NCBI GenBank assembly: GCA_027625915.1
Contig: JANTQA010000047.1
Coordinates: 2,790,001-2,854,000, forward strand
Source of the DNA: Anaeramoeba flamelloides
Lineage: Eukaryota > Metamonada > Anaeramoebidae
DNA length: 64,000 nucleotides
Direction of reading: 5' to 3'
The position numbers and the translations under genes were made by a program. Below, one piece after another: positions 1 to 11,400 of the stretch (its first letter is position 1; each line of letters starts with the position of its first letter). Below the pieces are notes generated by a model. That model was not told the origin of the DNA. It was given only the letters and a program-made list of their open reading frames with translations, and searched no databases.

Positions 1-685
1 TTTTTTTATCAAATCCAATGCAGAAATATACTTTAATTCTTTTAAAAAACAATTTTAGTTATTGTGATTCTTTGATCATTGATCAAGGATTTTTTTAAAG
101 TTATTGTTTACAGAAATATCTAAATTTCTATATTTCTGTTGAAAACAATAAAAAAAAAAAAATATTAATTTAATAAGAAGATGAAATCAATTGAAAAAAA
201 TAAATTTGACTAATCCAGAACAACAGAATTATTATTTAATTAAAAATTTTTGTCTATAATTTTTTCCACCTTAAAAATAAATATATTGTTTTTTCAAGGA
301 ATTGTTTTTTTTTAAAAATTCAAGAAAAAAATACAATCTTGTAATCTTTTAATATTTTTCTACAATAAAATAAATATAACAAAAAATTTTTTAAATTTGA
401 CAATTTTCATTGATTTAAAGTTGACTTTTTAAATGATTAAAAACAATCAATGAAGTTGAAGATTTTTTTGTCGAAATTCAAATGAGGAAATTGTACAAAA
501 AAAAAAAAAAAAATCATAATTGGAAAGTTTTTACTAATATTAAAATTTTCATTTTTTTTGTAAATTTTATTAAATTTGTTTTTTATTAGGAGTTTATGGA
601 TTCGATTTCAATAATTTTCTTTTCGATAAGATCAACAAATAAAAGAAAAAAAAGAAAAAGAAAAAATGACAAACAATTTTAATAA
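1..685. other. gene-free AT-rich flank
   Basis: Homopolymeric A/T runs with no open frame of convincing length or composition. No gene, RNA or recognisable repeat was found here. Confidence 0.6.
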
Positions 686-887
686 TACAGTCAGTTTCGT
701 TTTTAAGACACAAACTTTCTACGAAATTTAAGGCACAAAAAAAATCTCAAATTAAGGCACATGATTTCAAATTCTAGTAAAATAATTTGTGAAAATTAAA
801 ATTCTAAAAAATTGTGCCTTAATTTGAGATTTTTTTGTGCCTTAAATTTCGTTGAAAGTTTGTGTCTTAAAAGTGAAACTGACTGTA
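686..887. mobile_element. Fold-back MITE family A, copy 1 (Tc1/mariner-like ends)
   Basis: The two ends are inverted repeats, TACAGTCAGTTT and AAACTGACTGTA, and almost the whole 202 bp folds back on itself; the loop holds CAAATTCTAGTAAAATAA. The repeated word AAGGCACAAA or AAGACACAAA occurs in both arms. Ends that start with CAGT next to TA are typical of Tc1/mariner elements, which duplicate a TA target. No coding frame is present, so this is a non-autonomous element. Seven related copies lie in the window. Confidence 0.85.
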
Positions 888-1075
888 AAAAATATCAGAA
901 TTTGCTGTTTAAGAAGTTAAAAATATGAAAATAAAAAATAGGTTCAAATATTGTAGCACCAAATGTTAATATATTGGGCTCAAATTCAAAAGAAAAATTA
1001 TTAGAATATAAATTGAAAAAAAAAAATACTTTATTAAAATATTTTAATAATTAATTTGAGTTTTATCAGAAAGAT

Positions 1076-1078
<3 letters not shown>

Positions 1079-1111
<33 letters not shown>
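1079..1111. repeat. (AT)n microsatellite
   Basis: Uninterrupted alternating A and T over about 33 bases. Its length is likely variable. Confidence 0.9.
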
Positions 1112-1112
<1 letters not shown>

Positions 1113-1484
1113 TATAATACTATTTTTAATGAGAACATTTATCAACCAAAGTGATAAGTAAATATTTTATTGTAAAATAAATTGAGTCAAAAATTGATTT
1201 TATTTTACTTCAATGTAAGATTATTCATAGGATCTATTAATAATTTTGAAAAAAAGAAATGAGAAAAATCTCATTTGGATTTAAAAAAAAACAAATAAAG
1301 AATTGTTAATTAAAAATTTTACAATTTAAACTATTTATGATCTATTCAAATGATTTTTTTTTAAAAAATACTGTAAAAAAAAAATACATTTTTCTTGATT
1401 AAATATATTAAAAAATCATAAGCGGATAAATATGTATATAAATATTTTATATTATTGAAGATTATCTAAAAAAAAAAGATCATA

Positions 1485-1688
1485 TACAGTCATTTACACT
1501 TTTAAGGTTACAAAAATCAACGAAATTAAAGGTAAAATTAAAATTCTTAAATTAAGGCACAAAATTCAAATTCTAGTAAAATATTTGTGTTTAAAAAATA
1601 ATACCAAATCATTGTACCTTAATTTGAGATTTTTTTAAAACCATAAATAACGTTCAAACGTTGTGTCTTAAAAGAGGAACTGGTAGTA
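1485..1688. mobile_element. Fold-back MITE family A, diverged copy 2
   Basis: Begins TACAGTCATTTACAC and ends GAACTGGTAGTA with the same internal order as copy 1 (lower-arm text TTAATTTGAGATTTTTT). Many substitutions mark it as an old copy. It lies 95 bp from the better preserved copy 3. Confidence 0.75.
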
Positions 1689-1782
1689 AAAAGTAGTTTT
1701 CAGAAACTCCTTTTATAAAATCTTGATAATAATCTCACAAATACCAAATTAAAAAGGTATTTGTTACGAAAATATCCTAATA

Positions 1783-1982
1783 TACAGTCAGTTTCACTTT
1801 TAAGGTACAAACTTTCAACGAAATTTAAGGCACAAAAAAAATCTCAAATTAAAGTACAAAATTCAAATTCTAGTAAAATAATTTGTAAAACAAAAAAATC
1901 CCAAATTTTGTGCTTTAATTTGAGATTTTTTGTACCTTAAATTTCGTTGAAAGTTTGTACCTTAAAAGTGAAACTGACTGTA
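1783..1982. mobile_element. Fold-back MITE family A, copy 3
   Basis: A 200 bp near-perfect inverted repeat from TACAGTCAGTTTCAC to GTGAAACTGACTGTA. It is among the best preserved copies, so it is probably a younger insertion. It is followed at once by a long AT microsatellite. Confidence 0.87.
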
Positions 1983-1988
1983 TATATC

Positions 1989-1989
1989 C

Positions 1990-2040
<51 letters not shown>

Positions 2041-2052
2041 TATATATATATA
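1989..2052. repeat. (AT)n microsatellite
   Basis: About 60 bases of alternating AT with one GA interruption, abutting MITE copy 3. Confidence 0.9.
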
Positions 2053-2349
2053 TTATTGATTTTGTAATCATGAATAACTAATAATTAAATAGTATTAATA
2101 ACCCATTTTCTAATTATTCTAAATATGAAAAAAACTTGATATTTATCTAATTAAAAAAAAATTAAAATCAAAAATCCCAAAAAAAGGCAAATAGCAATTT
2201 TTCAAAAGAAAATTATTTATTTATTTTTGTATTATTGAAGAATTGTAAATTACATTGTAACTGCACTTATACTTAATTCCCTTTTAGAAATTTAAGTGTA
2301 GAATCACATATTTCACTATCATTAATTAATCAAAAAAATTCCAAACTAT

Positions 2350-2520
2350 CACCTTTTAAAATAAATTCATTAAGATTTATTTCTTTTAATTTATTCAGAA
2401 AAATTAATATATCTTTTTCATAAGAAGGCTATATCAATAAAAAATGATGAATATTTTCTATTATTTCTTTCTGTTCATGTTTTAAGTATAAAGGACAAAA
2501 GTTATATCAGTTTTTATTGA
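2350..2520 (-). mobile_element. LINE 3' coding fragment, minus strand
   Basis: Read on the minus strand, this translates to a piece with the pattern C-P-L-Y-x-K-H-x-Q-K-E-I-I-E-x-I-H-H-F-L. It corresponds to the cysteine/histidine-rich segment near the C-terminus of the LINE at 21620-22840 (LCKKHLNQEIIEGMDHFL). An in-frame stop follows HHFLLI. Only the region downstream of the reverse transcriptase survives. The match was made by eye against the better copy in this window. Confidence 0.7.
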
Positions 2521-2655
2521 TTACAATATAATTTCTTTTTAAACAATTAGTAAATGTCATGAATTTTAGGATTGTTGAACTTGATGGATAACTTAACTGT
2601 TTTTGGAGTTTTAAATTAATATTTTTGATATTTTATTATGATTCAATATTTTCGT

Positions 2656-2752
2656 GGAGTGTCGTCAAGTGCCTAGGTTTTCCAGAAAACAAAAGAATCG
2701 ACTAAAATCTTTGATTTAACCGATTCTTTTGAATTTTGGAAAACCTAACGAC
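2656..2752. repeat. Short hairpin repeat family B
   Basis: Head GTGTCGTCAAGTGCCTAGG, then a palindrome: GTTTTCCAGAAAACAAAAG, a centre AAAATCTTTGATTTAA, and the mirror CTTTTGAATTTTGGAAAAC. The same head and palindrome recur at 23.4, 32.65, 33.35, 33.8 and, reversed, at 52.0 kb. Confidence 0.8.
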
Positions 2753-2755
2753 ATT

Positions 2756-3859
2756 TACAGCCTTTGGAATTCAATAATTCGTTATATATGTATTTATAAA
2801 TTTCTTTTTTCAATTCAATAAAATCTTTTGAATTCCATTTGATTTTATTTTTTGTTCATTGATTAAATTTTATTAATTTTTCCCAATAAGGGAGAGATAA
2901 ATTTTTTATTTTTTTTTTGAAGTTGAATTTTTTTTTATTAACCTGAAATTACCATATTTTCAATTTTAAATTCTGTTTTGAAAAAGAGAATTAGTTTGTA
3001 TTTCTGTTTATTTTATATATCCAGAAAATTATTTCTTTCTTATTACTGCACTTTTATTGAATAAGATTGAATGAAAAGATCGTTTTAAAATAATTAAAAT
3101 CATTTTAAAAGACATTAGCATATCGAAAATTTCATAAAATTGGGTATTATTTTTTTTGATATTTTATTTTATCAACTAGGTGTTCACAAGAAAAAAAAGT
3201 CTCAAAAAAAAAAAGAAAAAGAAATATAAATAATAAAAAAAAACAAAGATAAAAAAAAGGAAAAGGAAAATAAAATAAAAACAGAATCAAAAGAGAAAAT
3301 AAAGCTCTAAAAAGAAAAATAATCCACAATAGAAATTTTTTAAAATTGAAAAAAATTATTTTTATTCAAAAATGGAATTTTTTTTTGATAATTTTATTTG
3401 ATAAAACCAAACAAAAGCACTTGTATTAGCATTATAAAGTGAGTTAACTTTTCTGGAAAATATTTATTATAAAATATCTTGAATGGTTGTACATTTTTTC
3501 CTTTTAGACGAATCAAAGTTTATGTGAACCCTTTGATAGAAATTATTATTTGAAGAAACAATTTGATCTAAAATTAATACCATTTCTACTTTTATTACCT
3601 TTGTTGGAAAAAAAATTAACAAGTCGAAAAGTGGTAATACTTTTTTCTTGAAATTCAAAATGAAAACATGGAAATTTCACAAAACCCAGAAATTTCCTTT
3701 TAATAATCTACATAAATAAACAAAAACATTTTATAAAAATGATTACCAAATTACCGATTAATATATAACTGATCTTTTAATAATTAACATTACATATGTT
3801 ATAATGTTAATATATTATAATATTTTCAATTTTAACCCCCTGTAATATAACAGAAGATC

Positions 3860-3892
<33 letters not shown>

Positions 3893-4351
3893 CGAAAATT
3901 AATTGAGAATGACTAAGGTGGATAATCTATTCTTTCTCAAAATTGTTAATGAAAAAATTAAAACCAATTTTAATTTTTTATACTTTTAAAAAAGTTGGAA
4001 CTTGTTTTCTTTTTTGATTTTTCTGAATTACAATCTTTATAAAAGTATTATATTTTGATAAAATGAATTTTTTTTTTAAAAAAAAGGTACTTTTCTTCCA
4101 ACTACAATCTTTTCATTGCATATAAAAGTTGGTACTTATAAAAACATGATAGTTTCAGAAAAAAATAAAAGTCTGGAAAATTTTTCTCTTAGCTTAGTAT
4201 AAAAAACTTGAAAAAATTTAGGCTCAAAAAATCTAAAACAAAAAAGAAGACACCGTTTTAAAGGTATGTAAAAGAATCTAAAACTATAATTTGTTTTAAT
4301 TTTTTCGAGCAAAAATTATTAGAAAAAATATATTTTCAAAAAAGTTCTTTT
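2756..4351. other. gene-free stretch
   Basis: Low-complexity A/T-rich DNA. The open frames seen here are phenylalanine- or lysine-only strings and are not credible genes. There is an A-tract of about 28 bases near 3861-3888. Nothing else was recognised. Confidence 0.6.
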
Positions 4352-5587
4352 TTAAGTCAGGAAATACATTTTATTGTTTTGAAAAATTTTAATTGTGTGA
4401 ACTTAAGTACTAAAAAATTCTACGAGTGCCACCAGATATTGAAACATTGGAAACCAAAATGCCGTTTACTAGTCTATTTTTGAAAAGAAGACGAACCTAG
4501 AGTAATTCATTGTTGAATCTTCCATTTTTTGATTTTTTGGAACATTTTTTTATGATGAAATTTTTGGTTTTATTAAATTAGGTTTTGGATCTCGAAATGT
4601 GCTAAATACAGATGTTTAAAATTAATCAAAGCACAAAAAAAGATTAAACAAAAAAAAAATAGACCCCGAGAAGGTATGTATTTGAAACAAATATTTTCTT
4701 TTTGAAGAACAAACAGGAAAGATCACAATTCTAAATAAATTTGTTGAAATCAATGAATGAAAAAAAAAATTCGACTAAAACCTATTTTCCAAGATTTCTT
4801 TTCTTTTTCGTCTTAATTTGGATGAATACAAACAATTTATAAACATTGAATTTCTCACCCATTACTATTTATTATTTTTTATTTTAAAAAGCATTTTTTA
4901 ACAAATTGGTTTTCAAAATTCTTTTATCAAATATTTTTATCAAACAATACCAAAATAAAGAATACTATTTCAAAAATTAAAATAAAGGAGTTGAATTCTC
5001 TAAATCAAAAAACAATTACTTAAGATTCAATCCAAAATCAAAGAAAATTTTAGAAATAAGTTCAATCAGATTCAGTATTATTTTTGGTTCTCATTTTAAA
5101 TGGAAAGTAAATAATTAGAAACTCAAACGGATTTGTCCAATAAATCTTTATTTCTGAAGAGAAATCTAAAAAATATCCTTTTTTCTGAACCCAATCAAGA
5201 ATTAAATGAAAATGAGATTTTTAAATTCAATTTGGGAAATAAAGATTCTTTAGAAATAAAAAGTTATTTGTTTCTCAAAAATTTTACCAAACAAAAGTAT
5301 TTCCATGAAGAATTAAAAACAAAACCAAATTGATAAGAAGTAATGGTATCAAATTTTATCAATAAGATCAAGTAATAGTGATTTTTATTTATTTTTTCTT
5401 TTGATCAATTTTTTCATTTTTTTGATTTCAATTTTTTTGTTGGTATGAAACTGTTTTATGCAAGGATATATTCTTCATCTGTCTTTATTAAAATATCAAT
5501 ATACAGGATTTAAGAAATGATTTGAAGAATTCAGTATCACATAAATGATTGCACTAAATTTTGTAAAATGTACTTTCTCCCTTAAGT
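4352..5587 (+). mobile_element. TIR DNA element C, copy 1 (about 1.24 kb)
   Basis: Homologous in reverse orientation to 61540-62787. Both copies end in inverted repeats that read about TTAAGGAAGTAAGTACATTT and then GAGTGCCACCA. Copy 1's left end includes GAGTGCCACCAGATATTG; its right end, read on the other strand, has CTTAAGGGAGAAAGTACATT. Element length, terminal inverted repeats and dispersal point to a DNA transposon or its non-autonomous derivative. No transposase motif was recognised. Confidence 0.75.
5133..5333 (+). CDS. Short open frame inside DNA element C (doubtful)
   Basis: A 66-codon frame starting at TTG (no ATG) that encodes a charged Asn/Lys/Glu-rich peptide with NKSLFLKRNLKNILFSEPNQ near its start. 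The opposite copy at 61.8-62.0 kb holds recognisably the same nucleotide text, but its open frame is not obviously kept. It may be the relic of an exon of a transposon protein. No family is recognised, and chance is a real alternative. Confidence 0.2.
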   Translation: MSNKSLFLKRNLKNILFSEPNQELNENEIFKFNLGNKDSLEIKSYLFLKNFTKQKYFHEELKTKPN

Positions 5588-6121
5588 AAAATTGTTAAAG
5601 TTTAATACTCAAGAGTAAATTTATAAAGTCTACTCAGGTTAAGTTGAAAATAGTGAACCTCAAAACCATTCTAACAATAATTTTGAAAACTTTTTTTGAC
5701 ACTTTATTTTTTTAAATCAATTTCGCCTTTCTCCAACTGATCAAAAAGAAAAAAAAACACAAAGAACTTTTGAATAAAGTTAAAATTTAATAAATGTTTT
5801 TGCTAAAACTAATGCGAACTTTTATACTTATAGAAGGACAGTAAACTGACTAAATAGCTGCTAAATGCAAAATTATAGAACTTTTACTTATCCTTGGTTC
5901 AATAAAACCTTTCGAACACTTCGAGAAAACTTCCCAAACCTTTTAAACAGTAGCTAACATTTTTATAATGTAAACACGTTACTAAAGTGTCAAGCTTTGG
6001 AAAATACAAACGATTTTTTCTGGTTCAAAGCCTCTTTTAATTTTCATTTTTTCTCAAATTTATTATTCTGGTGTTTTTTTTTATTCATAAAAAAACACAA
6101 ACAACAAAACAAAAACTGAAG
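5588..6121. other. 5' flank of the thioester-protein gene
   Basis: About 530 bases without a gene. GC content is slightly higher than in the flanking deserts, and there is a T/C-rich stretch just before the ATG at 6122. No promoter motif can be named with confidence. Confidence 0.4.
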
Positions 6122-8452
6122 ATGAGCAAAGTAATTGACAAGCACATGAAAATGTTACCAATATTCTTTGATTTGAAAAGATACTCGCTCCATATAATGA
6201 CTGATAAGCAATTATATAAGCCTGGAGAAAATATGTATGTCCGATCTATTTTGATTGAATCACACAAGCAAAAGCCTTTAATTTTTGATAAAATTACTGA
6301 CGAATTACAAAAGCAACTAGCCAAGCCAACTTTCCGTGTATTCCAACAAAACGGGTCGGTTGTTGTGGATAAGGTTATTCCATTCAAAAAACAAGATAGT
6401 TGTTGTAACCAAGAAAGCTTTCTGTTTTTTAAATGGAAGATTCCCGATATCACCGCAGGAGGAGAATATTATCTAGAAATCTCATACAAGGACTGTTACC
6501 AGATTGTTAAAGGAAGAAAAGACTTTATAATCAAGAAATTCCAAGTTCCCTTATTCAAAAAAACATTAACGTTTCTGAAGAACGGATACTCCATCGGAGA
6601 TCATGTTGAAGCGATTTTGCAAGTGGAAAAAAAAACAGGAGGATATTTTGAAAAAGGAAAAGTTCAAGTGAAAGCCAAGGTGTGGGTTGACGAGAAGCTA
6701 TCTAAAAAAATGAGCTTGAAACTTGACAAGAAAGGATCGTGTTTAATTGAATTTGGACTTGTGCAAAGCTCCCAAAAGAACAAAATTGACAAGGCGATAA
6801 TTGTATGTCGAATTGAAGTAGATCAAACCATTGAAATGTATACAAGGGCGATCCCGATCATTGACAACAACGTCACTGCCAATTTTTACCCAGAAGGTGG
6901 CAACTTAATTGAAAATTGTAATTGCACAATGTATTTTGAAACTTTAAATAAAAATGGCGATCCCATGCAAATGGAAGGTGAAATTCGATATTCTAAACGT
7001 GAAAAAACAGATCAGAAAAACAAAAAAATGGAATTAAATTCTTTAAAAACGCCAATTTATGTCTCAACGAATAAACAAGGAAGAGGAATGTTTCGTCTTT
7101 CAAACTCAATAATGAACAAAACTTTATTTTTGGTTCCTCGTGAACCAAAAAATTTGAGAAACAAAGAATTTAAATTACCACAGCCTAGGCAACTAAAAAA
7201 TGAAGCCATTGAAAGTCAAGATGAAAACAGAAAGCGAACAAACCCCTTTTGCAGTACAGACAATAAAGCAGATATTGATGGTTTTGTGCTGTCTTGTAAG
7301 AAAAAGGTGTTTCAATATGGAGAAACAATTTGTTGTCAACTTCAGGGATGCTATTTAAACAAATATAGGATTTCATTATACAAAAGAGAGCTATTGATTG
7401 ACGAAGAAATCATTTCTTTCAACGATACAAAGAATGAAAAAAGTGAAAAAAAGGAATTCCTTATGCCATGTTCAATGTCGGTTGACTTAGATCCAGGGAA
7501 ATATAGTGGTGTTTTAAGGATAACCGCATATCAAATAAGAGATAAGAAAGGGACTGGAATAAGAAAAACAAAAAAATTGAAACAACAAATCCTGAAAAGG
7601 CAAAGATTAAATCAAGTTCAAAATTCAAATGAGAATGAAACCCGAAACGGGTAAGGGAAAGAGATCAACATGAATTTAGAAATAGATAAGGAGGGAGAAT
7701 TTGAAGAAGAACAAGAAAAAGAACAAGAAAAAGAACAAGAACAAGAACAAGAGAAAGAAGTGGAAATTCCTGTTAGCGAAATATTAACTTTTGTTTATCC
7801 ACAAGATCAAATTTATATGGATATCAAATCATTAAAACAAAAATATCAACCTGCAGAAACTGTTGATATGGTTATTAGTACCAAAAACTCTGAAGGAAAT
7901 CCTGTTGAAGGAAATATATTTCTTACTGTTACTGATGATTCGGTTTACAAAATGACAGAAGAAGACAAACGGCACCCGCATTTAATTGAAATGGTATATT
8001 TGGAAAATGAAGTTTCAAAGTTAAATTCACCACATATTTATTTTCTTCAAAACCAGGGGAAAAAAGAATCAAACAAACAAATTGAATTATTATTGGGAAC
8101 TCAAGGGTGGAGAAGATTTATTTATTCAAAAACGACTATGCTGGGTGAATTTAAAAAACCAAAAGAGAGAAATTTAATGGTGGTTGGGATCAAAACGATA
8201 AAGACTCTCAAGTTTTTCGTCAGGGGTATTGATGTTAATTCGGCTGAAAGAATAATTACTATTCATACTCATGATCATGAAAAAATGAGTAATCTTAAAA
8301 AATTACTTGCAAAAAAGATCAAACTGCCAATTGAAAATATTCTAAAGATAAACCTGAATCGATCCCATGCTTATAATTATCAATATGACAACATACGTGA
8401 TGATAATGAAGAAGACGAAGAAGTAAAAATAAAATTAGAAAGAGGATATGAA

Positions 8453-8487
<35 letters not shown>

Positions 8488-11400
8488 TGATGAAATTAAT
8501 ACCAAGTATCAAAATGATTTTGAAGACAAAACAGTGAAAGAATTTAATAATTCTTATTATAACCCCACAGTCTTAGCACTAATCAAAAAAACGAATTATA
8601 ATGATAATTCTTATTGTTCGATCAGAGTTAATTTTAAAGAACTTTTAAAAAAATTTCATTTGAAAAATAGAAAATTTATTAAAGAATTTTGGGTTTTACC
8701 AAAGAACACTTTAGAAGAAATTAAAAAAAAAATTAAATTAGAAAATGATATTCCACCTAATTTTAATTTATCGTTTTATGATTTAAACTTTACTGATGAC
8801 AAGGAAACATGGGGTTCCATACAATCAAAAATTAACAAAGCCTCAAATCAAAATCACAACAAAGAAAAAAGCCAAAATAAAAACCAAAACCAAAATACAA
8901 ACTACAAATTGGTAGTCAAGTATCCAAATTATAAATTTAAATTCGAGTCAAAATTGTTTAATTCCTTTGAAATAAGCTGCTCTTGTTTTTTAACAATGAA
9001 AAAATTGATTCAAAAAATTGAAAATACCATTAATATCAAATATTCAGACTTTCTTTTTGTTGATAAAAAAAAAGATCAAATTCAAAAATTTACAAATGAT
9101 AATCAATTGATTATTAACTCAAGATTAGAAAATAATTCCACGCTTTTAATTATCAAAAAGAAGAACCATATCATTATTCAAACATTAGATAACGGTGAAT
9201 TGATATTACCTGCTCGTCCAAGTAGTACCATTCAAAATATTAAATGCAAGATCAAAGATAGAGAAGGAATCCCGTTTTACAAACAGATACTTATGTTTGC
9301 TGGAAAACAATTAAGATCTGATAATTGTACTTTAGCTGATTACAATATCCAAGGTGGGTCCACTCTTCTATTATTTTCAAAGGTGGCAGGGGGAATGGTC
9401 CTTTTTGTCAAAACCTTAACAGGGAAGACCATCAAAATTAGAGTTCTTCACGAATACACAATTGAAGAGGTCAAATACAAAATCCAAGATAAAGAAGGGA
9501 TTCCGCCAGACCAACAAAGACTCATCTTTTCAGGTATGCAATTAGAAGATGGAAGAACCCTCTCTGATTATAACATTCAAAAAGAATCAACCCTTCATTT
9601 GGTTTTACGTTTGAGAGGAGGTAGAGGGTGGGTAATGCCTCAACCAATAGACCGTAGCGTTATTGAGCTATCTGATGAACAACAACTCTTAGATAAAGAC
9701 CAAAATTTTCAACAAAGCAAATATCCAAAAAGGCAATTCCTCGACAGTCATGAAAATATAATAAATAGCATGAAAAAACAAAAGCCCTTGTATTTTAGAC
9801 AATATGCACATAAAAGATCACAAGATCATAAAACAGGAGAAAGAAAAGATTTCACTCAAACAGTTTATTTCAGTTCAGCGATCAAAACACAACTCGATCG
9901 TAAATCTGGCAAATATACAGCACGGGTGAAATTTGATTTGTCTGACTCAATTACACAATTTCGAATACTTGGAGACTGCTTTACCAATAATGGGCATTTT
10001 GGATTTACTGATTGTCAGTTAATAACGAGCCAAAAGCCATTTTATCTTGAATCGCAAATGCCCTTAGAATTGGGACACCTCGATATCTTACAAATGAATT
10101 TAATAGCATTCAACAATACAGATCTAAATTCAAAATTGATATTAAATTATAACGTTAAGATCAGAGAAAAGGGCAAAGAAAAGATCTTAAAGAAGATGAA
10201 TTTTAAATGGGGCGTGGAACCTCAAAGTAATTCACAAAGAAATTTACAATTAAAAGTTGAATCTACAAGAGTTATGGACGGGATTTTAGAAATAGAACAA
10301 ACTGCTCAAGATGAAAGCAACCCATTAATAAACGATCACACCAAAACTGAAATCAAAATTAAAAAAAGTTCCCTTTTTACTCATCAAATATACCTTGCAA
10401 GCATATTCACCCCAACCCAGCCAAATTTCTTTGGAGCAATCCAATTGCCACAGCGTTCCATAATATTCAAAAATAATTATTCCTTGGACTTTAATCTTTA
10501 TCCTTCAATATGTGCCTCGCTTTTACAGGCATTTAAAGCGTTAATAAAAAAACCCTATGGGTGCTTTGAGCAGGCATCTAGAGTTATATATCCTTTAATT
10601 ATGATAAAATCATTTTTACAAAGAGCTGGGCATGCGCAAAGGGGAAATGAGAGTTTAAATAAACAGGGGGGGGATGAAATCAAAATTGAGAATGAGGATA
10701 AAAACGAAATTAAAAAAAAAATCAACTTAGATGCCTCTACAATGATGACAGTTTCCCAATATTTAAGGGATGGGTATAAAAGATTGGTTGGGTTTGAATG
10801 CCCCAAGGGTGGCTTTTCCTGGTTTGGTTCTGAACCTGGCCACATAACGCTAACTGCCATGGGGCTATCGGAATTTTCAGATTTATCAGAAATTATGCCT
10901 TCAATGGTGAATCAGGATGTGATCACAAGAACAATCGAATGGCTGTTGAGTAAAATAAATTCCCAAAAGACCGGATTCGAACAAGATCGGTTCATTTTGG
11001 AATTCTATGGCGGTTGTTTGGATTATATTAACAATGCCTACATTGTATGGTCTTTATCAAAAATTCAAAATTTGAAAAAGATAAATATCAAAAAGAAAAT
11101 TTCAAACATTGTTTTGACGCTATATAATTCAATTCTCATTGAGAAGGGTTTTAATTTCGATCCTTATTTTATTGCTTTAGTTTCTTTAACATTATTTAAT
11201 TTTGAAGAAAAGGCGAAATCGTTAAAATTAGCCAAAAGGTTAAAAAAATTTTTAAACCATGAGGTGGGATATATTGAGGGCGCAATAACGTCAATTACAA
11301 ACTCAAAAAATGTGAATTTACTCGTCGAAACTACTGCGTTGGTCACACTGGCTTGGTTTAATTTTAAAGACCAATTTTCAAATATTATCAACAAGCCAAT

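Noticed and set aside
3147-3658. Two short minus-strand frames
   Set aside because: Low-complexity Phe-rich or unrecognised sequence with no homologue in the window and no splice partner.
9167-9622. Separate polyubiquitin gene inserted by misassembly
   Set aside because: The frame is open and in phase on both sides, the units blend into more divergent ubiquitin-like segments upstream, and base composition matches the neighbours. A read-level check would still be decisive.
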